Below are positions 7,527 through 14,944 of a stretch of 34,587 bases of DNA, in pieces. The notes beneath the pieces were generated by a model. That model was not told the origin of the DNA and did not search any database. It saw only the letters and a program-made list of their open reading frames with translations. The DNA is from Piscicoccus intestinalis NBRC 104926 (GTDB lineage: Bacteria; Actinomycetota; Actinomycetes; Actinomycetales; Dermatophilaceae), in contig NZ_BCNQ01000049.1 of assembly GCF_001515525.1 (NCBI RefSeq), positions 1 to 34,587 of the forward strand. Reading direction: 5' to 3'. The position numbers and the translations under genes were made by a program. The first letter of the stretch is position 1. Each line of letters begins with the position of its first letter.

Positions 7527-7991
7527 TCAGACGATGGCGCCGTTCTCGTCGGGGTAGTCGACGCCCGCGGTGCCCGTGCCGCCGCCCTTGCCGGACGAGC
7601 GGCCCTCGCCGGCTCCGGCCTGCTGGGCCTGCTGCTGCGCCTGCGCGACCTGCTCGCGCACGGAGTCCATGTCGAGGGCGCGGGCCTGCGTGATGACGTC
7701 CTCGAGCACCTCGCCCGGCAGCGCGCCCGCCTGCGCGAACACCGGGATGCCCTGGCGGATCACCATGATCGTCGGGATCGAGGTGATCTGCGCGGCCGCG
7801 GCCAGCCCCTGCTCGGCCTCCGTGTCGACCTTGGCAAAGGTGATGTCGGTGTGGCGCTGCGACGCCTCGTCGTAGACGGGAGCGAACTGGCGGCACGGAC
7901 CGCACCAGGACGCCCAGAAATCGATGAGGACGATGTCGCTGCCCTGCACGACGCTCTCGAAGTTCGCTTCGGTCAGTTCGACTGTGGTCAT
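7527..7991 (-). CDS. thioredoxin with C-terminal extension
   Basis: The 154-residue protein has a complete thioredoxin domain (about 1-105): IDFWASWCGPCRQFAPVYDE with the WCGPC active site, and ITSIPTIMV with the cis-Pro. It reduces disulfides in the cytoplasm, fed by thioredoxin reductase. After the domain comes a Gln/Ala-rich helix (REQVAQAQQQAQQAG) and a Gly/Ser tail, making it about 45 residues longer than classical thioredoxin. No signal peptide or membrane helix is seen. The start at MTTVELTEANF fits the fold; an upstream in-frame ATG at 8021 (MRPTTAVRQG) is possible. The 289-bp divergent spacer to the helicase (7992-8280) holds no other gene that I can support. Confidence 0.9.
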   Translation of the reverse strand: MTTVELTEANFESVVQGSDIVLIDFWASWCGPCRQFAPVYDEASQRHTDITFAKVDTEAEQGLAAAAQITSIPTIMVIRQGIPVFAQAGALPGEVLEDVITQARALDMDSVREQVAQAQQQAQQAGAGEGRSSGKGGGTGTAGVDYPDENGAIV

Positions 7992-8280
7992 GCCCTGTCG
8001 AACAGCGGTCGTCGGCCGCATGTTCCCGGGGCTGCTAGAATGTTCGTGCAGCGGTCGCGTCGTCGCATCGCTGATTCGCAACAGCATCCCTTCCAGCCCG
8101 CGTCGGTCTCGTGTGATCGAAGGCCGTGGCACCCGGAGTCGCACAGCGGCCGTGGGGTAGCCCACTGCGGGGGACATCAGACGTCACATCCGGTGGCGCA
8201 GAAGGCTCGTTCTCGACGGACATCGTCATCGGTGTCAGAGCGTGCCTTGTCGAGTAACGAGTGAAAGCAGACGTAGCAGC

Positions 8281-10524
8281 ATGATTGCACGCCGTCCGTC
8301 TGCCCCTGCGCGGGGCACCGGCAAGAAGGCCCGCTGGAGCGCGGCCCAGAAAGCACAACAGAAGTCCGGAGTCCGCGCCGGCGCCCGGGGGCCCGCGCGC
8401 CAGTCGCGGTCCGACGAGCGCTCCGGCGCCTCGCGTTTCGGCGGGTCCGAGCGGCGCTTCGAGCGCACCGACCGGTACGGGCGCGACGACCGACGCGATG
8501 ATCGACGCGACGACCGCCGGGAGAACCGGTACGGCCGGGACGAGCGGTTCGGTCGCGATGACCGGTACCGCCGGGACGAGCGCGGGGGCTACCGGCGCGA
8601 CGAGCGCCGCGGCGCCGAGCGCGCCCAGCGCGACGGGCGCGACTCGCGCGGTGCGGGCGCCGAGCGGTACGGACGGTCGGATCGGTCCGAGCGATACGGC
8701 CGCAGCCAGGGGCGCGACCGGTTCGAGCGTCGCGACGACGCCGAGCGCTACGAGCGCTATGACCGGCGCGGTCGAGACGACCGACGCGAGCGCGCCGTCG
8801 GTGACAACCGCCGCTGGAGCCGCGACGACCGCCCCAGCCAGCGCGACGGCTACCGCGACGACCGGCACGATCGCCGGCGTGACCGCGACGAACGTGACTT
8901 CCGCGGAGACCGGGACTACCGGGGCAACCGAGACAGTCGCGGTTACCACGACAACCGGGGCTACCGGGACCGCTTCGATGACCGCAGCCGGGAGCGTGGG
9001 GCGCGCTGGGAGCGTCGGGAGGCCGACACCCGCAGCGAGGGCAGTGAGAGTGCAGGCGCCGAGCGCCGCGAGTTCGAACAGCGCGACGTCGAGCGGCGCG
9101 ACCGGTTCCGTGGCCCGCGCGAGGATCGTCGCGACGCCGGTCACGGCGAGCGCCGCCCCGACCACACCGGCTCCCGGCTGCGGCAGCAGGAGCGCCCGGT
9201 CGTCGAGCCGGTCGAGGTGGGCGCCGACAATGCGTTCGCCGCGCTCGGCGTGCCCGACGGTCTCGTGCGGCGCCTGGCGCGTGACGGCATCGTCGAGCCC
9301 TTCCCCATCCAGACCGCGACGATCCCGGACGCCCTCGCCGGGCGCGACGTGCTCGGTCGTGGGCGGACCGGCTCCGGTAAGACGCTGGCGTTCGGGCTAC
9401 CGCTGCTGACCCGGCTCGCGGAGGGCGAGCGCGCCGGCGCGAAGCGTCCCCGCGCCGTGATCCTCAGCCCCACCCGCGAGCTCGCGATGCAGATCAGCGA
9501 CGCGCTGCAGCCGCTCGTGCATGTGCTAGGTCTGCGACACAAGCTGGTCGCGGGCGGCATGCCGTACCCGCCGCAGTTCGAGGCCCTCGAGCGGGGCGTC
9601 GACGTGCTCATCGCCACCCCGGGCCGGCTGTCCGACCTCGTCGAGCGCGGCGCCGCCGACCTCGGCGGCGTCGAGATCGTCGTCCTGGACGAGGCCGACC
9701 ACATGGCCGACATGGGCTTTCTGGAGGCGATCACCGAGCTGCTCGACCAGGTGCCGGCCGGTGGCCAGCGGCTGCTGTTCTCCGCGACCCTCGACAAGGG
9801 CATCGACGGGCTCGTCGAGCGCTACCTCGTCGACCCGGTGACCCACTCGACCGACGAGGCGCAGGCCGCGGTGACGACGATGGCGCACCACATCCTGCTC
9901 GTCGAGCCGCAGCACAAGAAGCTCATCACCGCCGACGTCGCCAACCGCACCGGACGCACGGTCGTCTTCGTGCGCACCAAGCTCGGCGCCGACCGCGTCG
10001 CGCTGCAGCTGCGTGAGCAGGGCGTCTTCGCGGCCGCGCTGCACGGCGGCCTCAACCAGGGCGCCCGCAACCGGGTGCTCGCGGCCTTCAAGTCGGGGGA
10101 GATCCCCGTGCTCGTCGCCACGGACGTCGCCGCGCGCGGCATCCACGTCGACGACGTGTCGGTCGTGCTGCAGGTCGACCCGCCGGCCGACCACAAGGAC
10201 TACCTGCACCGCGCCGGACGCACCGCCCGCGCCGGCGAGGAGGGCACGGTCGTCACGCTCGCCCTGCCGCACCAGCGCAAGCTCATGCAGCGCATCGCCA
10301 CCGACGCCGGCCTCGGCATCGAGCCGGTGCGGGTGCGCGTCGGCGACGACACGATCCTCGCCGCGACCGGCGCCCAGCGGCCGAGCGGCGTGCCGATCCC
10401 CGAGGAGCGGCTGCGCCGTCTCCTCGAGCCGCCGCGGCGGGTTCGTCGGCCCGGGTACGGGCCCCGGCGGCCCGGTGGCTCCGGCCCGCGTCGCGACCGC
10501 CGGCCCGGCCCGCAGCGCGGCTGA
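8281..10524 (+). CDS. DEAD-box RNA helicase with long Arg/Asp-rich N-terminal region
   Basis: The 747-residue protein has two parts. Residues 1 to about 318 are disordered and highly charged, built of short imperfect repeats around RYGRDDR, RDDRRDDRRE, GYRDR and SRGYHDNRG. From about 319 a full DEAD-box core follows: FAALGV and PFPIQT (Q motif), GRTGSGKT (Walker A, about 361-368), PTREL, DEAD (470-473), SAT (501-503), ATDVAARG and HRAGRTARAG (643-652). Such enzymes remodel RNA in ribosome assembly and RNA decay. The C-terminus has a short Arg/Gly/Pro tail. Most bacterial DEAD-box proteins carry their basic extension at the C-terminus, so the long N-terminal one is odd. The ATG at 8281 is preferred to 8242; neither has a strong ribosome site. 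Confidence 0.92.
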   Translation: MIARRPSAPARGTGKKARWSAAQKAQQKSGVRAGARGPARQSRSDERSGASRFGGSERRFERTDRYGRDDRRDDRRDDRRENRYGRDERFGRDDRYRRDERGGYRRDERRGAERAQRDGRDSRGAGAERYGRSDRSERYGRSQGRDRFERRDDAERYERYDRRGRDDRRERAVGDNRRWSRDDRPSQRDGYRDDRHDRRRDRDERDFRGDRDYRGNRDSRGYHDNRGYRDRFDDRSRERGARWERREADTRSEGSESAGAERREFEQRDVERRDRFRGPREDRRDAGHGERRPDHTGSRLRQQERPVVEPVEVGADNAFAALGVPDGLVRRLARDGIVEPFPIQTATIPDALAGRDVLGRGRTGSGKTLAFGLPLLTRLAEGERAGAKRPRAVILSPTRELAMQISDALQPLVHVLGLRHKLVAGGMPYPPQFEALERGVDVLIATPGRLSDLVERGAADLGGVEIVVLDEADHMADMGFLEAITELLDQVPAGGQRLLFSATLDKGIDGLVERYLVDPVTHSTDEAQAAVTTMAHHILLVEPQHKKLITADVANRTGRTVVFVRTKLGADRVALQLREQGVFAAALHGGLNQGARNRVLAAFKSGEIPVLVATDVAARGIHVDDVSVVLQVDPPADHKDYLHRAGRTARAGEEGTVVTLALPHQRKLMQRIATDAGLGIEPVRVRVGDDTILAATGAQRPSGVPIPEERLRRLLEPPRRVRRPGYGPRRPGGSGPRRDRRPGPQRG

Positions 10525-10553
10525 GCCGCCTGGGCCTCGGCCGCTGCCGCCTC

Positions 10554-10591
10554 CCGATTGTCCACTCGGCGCCCGTCGAGTGGACAATCGG
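10554..10591. repeat. GTCCACTCG palindrome after helicase
   Basis: CCGATTGTCCACTCG and CGAGTGGACAATCGG are perfect 15-bp arms around an 8-nt loop, 29 nt after the helicase stop. It may act as terminator for the helicase, though only TTT follows. The same TGTCCACTC motif starts the second palindrome at 10650. Confidence 0.6.
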
Positions 10592-10649
10592 CGTTTCCGG
10601 CTCCGGGCACAGGCCGCTGACCTGCGGTGTTGTGCGGCGGGCCGAAAGT

Positions 10650-10665
10650 GTCCACTCGTGAGTGG
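10650..10665. repeat. second TGTCCACTC palindrome
   Basis: CCACTC-GT-GAGTGG (10652-10665) preceded by TG shares TGTCCACTCG with the palindrome about 90 bp upstream. It lies just past the yqgE stop on the other strand, so the pair sits between two converging genes. Confidence 0.45.
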
Positions 10666-10706
10666 TCACTCCACAGGAGTCTGTGCGATTAGGCGGCTGG
10701 GGTCGG

Positions 10707-11273
10707 TCAGTTCTGGGTGGGGTCGTCGGGGTAGGTGGCGACCCACGCGAGGCGGCCCGGCTGGCGGCGGAGCACCTCGCGCCACAGGTCCTCGGGGTGC
10801 TGCGTGAACACGTCGTGCACCTCGGGGTCGACGACGTACCAGCCGTCGTCGTCGATCTCGCTCTCCAACTGCCCGCCGCTCCACCCCGAATAGCCCGCGA
10901 ACACGCGCATGCCGGCCACGGCCGACATGACGACCTCCGGCGGCACGTCGAGATCGACGACGCCGACGGAGCCGAACAGCAACCGGATTCCCAGGGGTTC
11001 GCTGTCGGTCTCGTGGCTGCCTCCGGGCACGGTCACGAGACCGAGCGCGGTGTCGAGCCCGACCGGTCCGCCCTGGAAGAGCTGAGCCGGTTCGCTGACG
11101 TGCTCGTGCCACGCCGGCAACACGCGCCCGACCGGGGCGCCGATCGGCTTGTTGAGCACGAGGCCGTGCGCGCCGTCCTCGTCGTGGTGCAGCAGCAACA
11201 CGACGCTGCGGCGAAAGATGTCGCCGCCGGTGCGTGGGGTCGCCACGAGGAGTCGCCCGGCCAGGAAGTCCAC
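10707..11273 (-). CDS. YqgE/AlgH (UPF0301) family protein
   Basis: This 188-residue cytoplasmic protein has the usual length and motifs of the family: LAGRLLVATP, FRRSVVLLLHHDEDGAHGLVLNKP, LFQGGPVG, and MRVFAGYSGWSGGQLESEI near the middle. The WSGGQLE block is diagnostic. The biochemical function is unknown; related AlgH was linked to regulation in Pseudomonas. The GTG at 11273 (VDFLAGRLL) is where homology begins, though GGAGG lies only 1 nt before it, so a start slightly upstream (a GTG near 11306) cannot be excluded. It converges on the DEAD-box helicase and is divergent from the BCCT carrier. Confidence 0.88.
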   Translation of the reverse strand: MDFLAGRLLVATPRTGGDIFRRSVVLLLHHDEDGAHGLVLNKPIGAPVGRVLPAWHEHVSEPAQLFQGGPVGLDTALGLVTVPGGSHETDSEPLGIRLLFGSVGVVDLDVPPEVVMSAVAGMRVFAGYSGWSGGQLESEIDDDGWYVVDPEVHDVFTQHPEDLWREVLRRQPGRLAWVATYPDDPTQN

Positions 11274-11399
11274 GCCTCCATTGTGCGCATGCGGCGCACG
11301 CACATGCCGCCGACCGCGTTGGGCACGGACAGTCTCGAATATCGGACGCACAGCCCTGGGGCGTCGACCCGTCGAATGGCCGTCCTTCCGCCGGGCCGT

Positions 11400-11405
11400 T
11401 AGCTT
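11400..11405 (+). promoter_or_regulatory. -10 box for leaderless BCCT gene
   Basis: TAGCTT ends 7 nt before the GTG at 11413, placing the transcript start at the start codon. No ribosome site separates them except GCGGCGG, and no -35 is clear. Confidence 0.4.
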
Positions 11406-11412
11406 GCGGCGG

Positions 11413-13410
11413 GTGAGTTCGCACCCACCGCAGCCCGATCCGTCACCGACCGATCCACCGACCCGCCGGGAGCGCGCCCGCAGCCTGCTGCAGCAGGCGG
11501 GCCAGGCCGGCAACTGCCCGCACGGCGTGCACCCCGCTCTCATCCCCGGCGTCTCCATCGACGACCAGCGCAAGAACTACCGCACCGACAAGGTCGTCTT
11601 CGGTGTCGTCGCGGTGCTGATCGTCGGCTTCTTCGCGTGGGGCGTGCTGTCGACGCAGACCCTGGAGACCGCCTCAGGCGCGGCGCTGGAGTGGGTGACG
11701 ACGTACTTCGGGTGGCTGTTCAACGCGCTCGCCGCGATCGTGCTGCTGTTCATGCTCGTCGTCGGCTTCACCCGCTTCGGGCACATCCCGCTGGGCCTGG
11801 ACGGGGAGAAGCCGGATTTCTCCCGGTTCTCGTGGATCTCCATGCTGTTCGCGGCGGGCATGGGCATCGGCCTGTTGTTCTTCGGCCCGTTCGAGCCGAT
11901 GCAGTATTACCTGGAGCCGCCGCCGGGCACGGTGGAGCCGGAGACGCGGGAGGCGATGCACCGGGCCCTCGTGCAGACGATCTTCCACTGGGGTCCGCAG
12001 GCCTGGGCGATGTACGCGCTGGTCGGCGCCGCGGTCGCCTACGGCGCGTACCGCCGGGGCCGCACGATCCTCATGAGTTCGATCTTCGCGCCGCTGCTGG
12101 GCGGTTCGCGCGGCACGCAGGGCTGGGTCGGGCGCACGATCGACATCTTCGCGATCATCGCCACGCTCTTCGGCACGGCCGCCTCGCTGGGCATCGGCGC
12201 TCTGCAGATCGGGCGCGGGCTGCAGCTGACGACCGGGCTCGACATCGCCAACCGTGTCGTGCTCATCGGCATCGTCACCGTGCTCACCGTCGTCTTCATC
12301 GCCTCCGCGGTCAGCGGCGTGGCCCGCGGCATCCGCTGGCTGTCGAACACCAACACGGTCTTCGCCCTGTCGATGGCGTTCTTCGTGCTGATCGTGGGCC
12401 CGACGCTGTTCCTCATCAACTTCATCCCGTCGGTCATCGCCGCCTACCTCGGCGAGGTGCCCAGCCTGTTCGCGTACTCGGCCAGCTTCGGCGACGCCCA
12501 GGCCGCCTTCGTCAACACGTGGCCGGTCTTCTACTGGGCGTGGTGGGTCTCGTGGTCACCGTTCGTCGGGATCTTCATCGCCAAGGTCTCCCGCGGCCGC
12601 ACGCTGCGCGAGTTCGTCGTCACGGTGATCCTCGTCCCGTCGCTGGTGTGCCTCGTCTCGTTCTCGATCTACGGCGGCACCTCGATGTACTACCAGGAGT
12701 CGGGTCGCGCCGATGTCGGGGGCGCTCCCAACGCGCAGGACTCGCTGTTCATCCTGCTGCAGGCGTTGCCGGCGCCGGCCGTGACGTCGGTCGTCGTGCT
12801 CGTCATGCTCACCGTCTTCTTCGTGACGAGCGCCGACTCCGCCTCCATCGTCATGGGCAGCCTCGCCCAGCGCGGACGCACGGAGCCGACTCGGCGGGTG
12901 ATCATCGCCCTGGGTCTGATGCTGTCGTCGATCGCCGTCGTCATGCTGCTCATCGGGGGAGAGAGCGCGCTGGAGAGCATGCAGGACCTCATCATCGTCT
13001 CCGCGCTGCCGTTCGCGATCGCGATGATCGTCATGATGGTCGCCTTCTGGAAAGAGCTCAGTACCGACCCGGCGATCATCCGCTGGCGCTACGGCCAGTC
13101 CGCCCTCGACCAGTCGGTGCGCGCCGGGGTGCGGCGCTACGGAGACTCCTTCGCGCTGCAGGTCTCCCAGGCCGAGGACGGCAACGGAGCCGGTGCCGGG
13201 TTCGACTCCCACGACGCCGCGGTCACCGACTGGTACCAGCGCCGCGACGAGTCCGGGCAGCCGATCGACTACGACTACGAGACCGGTCAGTACATCGACA
13301 GCGAACTCGACGAGGTCCGGCATGCCACGCCGACGGGGCGTTCGGTAACTGCGCGAGAGGGCAGCCGCACGCTGGACGACCCGAACTCCGAGTCCGGGCG
13401 CCGGCCGTGA
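11413..13410 (+). CDS. BCCT-family betaine/carnitine/choline-type transporter
   Basis: This 665-residue sodium- or proton-coupled carrier has about twelve TM helices (roughly 60-560). The diagnostic BCCT segment FYWAWWVSWSPF is at about 373-384, followed by GIFIAKVSRGRTLREF. GMGIGLLFFGPFEP matches the glycine-rich TM3 of BetP-type carriers that bind trimethylammonium substrates. It likely imports an osmoprotectant such as glycine betaine; the exact substrate is not decidable. A long acidic C-terminal tail (about the last 120 residues, with SQAEDGNGAG and DYDYETGQY) is cytoplasmic; in BetP the C-terminal tail senses osmotic stress. The GTG start follows a -10 box by 7 nt. It converges on the deacetylase gene with only 25 bp between stops. 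Confidence 0.92.
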   Translation: MSSHPPQPDPSPTDPPTRRERARSLLQQAGQAGNCPHGVHPALIPGVSIDDQRKNYRTDKVVFGVVAVLIVGFFAWGVLSTQTLETASGAALEWVTTYFGWLFNALAAIVLLFMLVVGFTRFGHIPLGLDGEKPDFSRFSWISMLFAAGMGIGLLFFGPFEPMQYYLEPPPGTVEPETREAMHRALVQTIFHWGPQAWAMYALVGAAVAYGAYRRGRTILMSSIFAPLLGGSRGTQGWVGRTIDIFAIIATLFGTAASLGIGALQIGRGLQLTTGLDIANRVVLIGIVTVLTVVFIASAVSGVARGIRWLSNTNTVFALSMAFFVLIVGPTLFLINFIPSVIAAYLGEVPSLFAYSASFGDAQAAFVNTWPVFYWAWWVSWSPFVGIFIAKVSRGRTLREFVVTVILVPSLVCLVSFSIYGGTSMYYQESGRADVGGAPNAQDSLFILLQALPAPAVTSVVVLVMLTVFFVTSADSASIVMGSLAQRGRTEPTRRVIIALGLMLSSIAVVMLLIGGESALESMQDLIIVSALPFAIAMIVMMVAFWKELSTDPAIIRWRYGQSALDQSVRAGVRRYGDSFALQVSQAEDGNGAGAGFDSHDAAVTDWYQRRDESGQPIDYDYETGQYIDSELDEVRHATPTGRSVTAREGSRTLDDPNSESGRRP

Positions 13411-13435
13411 GGTGAGCGCGCCGGCCTCGGCTGTC

Positions 13436-14212
13436 TCACAGGTGCGGCAGCCGGGGGCGCAGGTTGAAGTGCGGGCGCAGGACGAGCGAACCGCCCTCGG
13501 CGAGCACGTCGCCCAGGCTGCGGCTGGCCAGCCCGCGCTCGTCGCAGATCGTCAGGAGCCGGTTGCTCAGGTCGTAGCGGTCGAGCAGGGGCTCCGGGCC
13601 GTCGTCGGCCAGCTCGGCGGCGCCTGCGTGCCCGTCGTGCAGCAGGATGACCGTGCCCGACCGCAAGCTCATCGTGGCCGTGCGCACGCGAGTGTCGTTG
13701 TCGACATCGCGGTTCCAGTCCCAGCTCGTCGCGCTCCAGATGACCGACTGCAGGCCGGCGCGCCGGATCGCGCGCCAGGTGCCGGGGGACTGGTCGCCGT
13801 ACGGCGGCCGGAACCAGCGCACCTCGCGGCCGGTCACTTCCTCCAACTCGGCCTTGCCGCGACGCAGGTTGTCCTCGACGATGCGCGGCGGCAACGTCGA
13901 CTGGTGCCGGTGGTCGACGCCGTGCAGGCCCACCTCGTGCCCGGCCGCGAGCACCTCGGCGAGCAGACCGGGGTTGGCCCGCACGCTCGTCATCAGCACG
14001 AAGAACGTCGCGGTCGCGCCGTGCTCGGCCAGCGCCCGCAGCACCGCCGGCGTACGCGCCGGGGTCGGTCCGTCGTCGTACGTGAAGACGACACGGCTCG
14101 TGCCCGCGGCGGGGCGCACGGAACTGACCGAGCCGATCGCGTCGGGGGCGGTCTCCAGCACGCGCATCGCGGCGATCTTGGCGGAGTGGACCAGGGTGGC
14201 CTTGTCTGGCAT
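13436..14212 (-). CDS. polysaccharide deacetylase (NodB homology domain)
   Basis: This 258-residue protein has the five carbohydrate-esterase 4 motifs in order: TYDDGPTP (metal Asp pair), HGVDHRHQ (two metal His), RWFRPPYGDQ, DWNRDVDND and ILLHDGHAG. It should remove acetyl groups from a cell-surface polysaccharide such as peptidoglycan N-acetylglucosamine or an exopolysaccharide. A short N-terminal part (MPDKATLVHSAKIAAMRVLE) shows no clear signal peptide, so either the true start is further upstream or the enzyme acts in the cytoplasm. ATG 14212 has no good ribosome site. An overlapping open frame continues far upstream on this strand, but only as a GC-rich shadow of the hydrolase gene. Confidence 0.88.
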   Translation of the reverse strand: MPDKATLVHSAKIAAMRVLETAPDAIGSVSSVRPAAGTSRVVFTYDDGPTPARTPAVLRALAEHGATATFFVLMTSVRANPGLLAEVLAAGHEVGLHGVDHRHQSTLPPRIVEDNLRRGKAELEEVTGREVRWFRPPYGDQSPGTWRAIRRAGLQSVIWSATSWDWNRDVDNDTRVRTATMSLRSGTVILLHDGHAGAAELADDGPEPLLDRYDLSNRLLTICDERGLASRSLGDVLAEGGSLVLRPHFNLRPRLPHL

Positions 14213-14287
14213 GAGGTCATGGTCGCATCGGGTGCGCGCTCGGCCCAAAGCCTGTTGGCGACCGGAGCCGGTGTGGAGTCGCCGCGA

Positions 14288-14391
14288 GCCCGTGCGCGCC
14301 CATGCGCGCGGCGGCAGCCCGTGCGCGCGGCACCAGCCCGTGCGCGGCGCCAGCCCATGCGAGCGGCGCCAGCCGGTGCGAGCCCGGCGCA
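14288..14391. repeat. 19-bp tandem repeat array
   Basis: Units of GCCCGTGCGCGCGGCACCA type begin at 14298, 14317, 14336 (17 nt), 14353 and 14372 (20 nt), after a 10-nt half unit at 14288. The array lies between the deacetylase start and the DUF3039 promoter, in a 221-bp divergent spacer that otherwise holds nothing I recognise. Confidence 0.7.
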
Positions 14392-14421
14392 GCGGGGGTG
14401 CTGAGCTCGGGCGGGAGCGGG

Positions 14422-14427
14422 CATAAT
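14422..14427 (+). promoter_or_regulatory. -10 box for leaderless DUF3039 gene
   Basis: CATAAT, one base from the TATAAT consensus, ends 6 nt before the ATG at 14434. This predicts a leaderless mRNA and is the best -10 match of the set. Confidence 0.55.
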
Positions 14428-14433
14428 CCCGGT

Positions 14434-14700
14434 ATGACGACGACCTCCCAGCCCCAGACGTCGACGCTCGAGCACACCCAGACCGACACCGACTACCGCA
14501 CCGACTCCGGCGACCACGAGCGGTTCGCCCACTACGTGCGCAAGGAGAAGATCGTCGAGAGCGCCGTCTCGGGGGAGCCGGTGACCGCCCTGTGCGGCAA
14601 GGTGTGGGTGCCCGGCCGCGACCCCAACCGGTTTCCGGTCTGCCCCATGTGCAAGGAGATCTACGAGGGTCTGCGCGCGCCGCAGGACGGTGGCGAGTAG
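14434..14700 (+). CDS. DUF3039 domain-containing protein
   Basis: This 88-residue protein has the strongly conserved DUF3039 core: RFAHYVRKEKIVESAVSGEP, then VTALCGKVWVPGRDPNRFP and VCPMCKEIYEGL. Three Cys (one in LCGKVW, two in CPMC) look like a small metal site, probably zinc. The N-terminus is a Thr/Gln-rich variable stretch. It is found almost only in actinobacteria and has no known function. No ribosome site is seen, and a -10 box sits 6 nt before the ATG, so its mRNA is probably leaderless. Confidence 0.9.
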   Translation: MTTTSQPQTSTLEHTQTDTDYRTDSGDHERFAHYVRKEKIVESAVSGEPVTALCGKVWVPGRDPNRFPVCPMCKEIYEGLRAPQDGGE

Positions 14701-14751
14701 GCCGAAAGGACCGACAGGACCGAAAAGGAGACGGTCTGGACGGCTCGGACC

Positions 14752-14779
14752 CCCCGGGGCGCCCCGGGGCGCCCCGGGG
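14752..14779. repeat. perfect 28-bp GC-only palindrome
   Basis: CCCCGGGG repeats three times joined by CG, giving a sequence identical to its own reverse complement over 28 bp. It lies 52 nt past the DUF3039 stop and may end that transcript. The remaining 14780-14944 holds only a possible -10 (TAGTGT, 14872-14877) for the hydrolase. Confidence 0.7.
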
Positions 14780-14944
14780 TGCTCGGGGACGTTCTCGGCG
14801 GCGGCCCCTTTGTCCGATCACGAAGCCGCAACGCTCCTGCGATCGAGTTCTCAGTTTTCGCACATAGCGGATAGTGTTGGCGCACAAGCTAGTCGCGCCG
14901 CACAGGGGTCGCGCGTCAGCTGCTCTTCCGGGGGTTTTTCGGCG

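Noticed and set aside
7062-8264. A 400-codon plus-strand frame crossing tmRNA and trxA
   Set aside because: It reads through tmRNA and antisense to thioredoxin, with no family motif; chance frame in GC-rich DNA.
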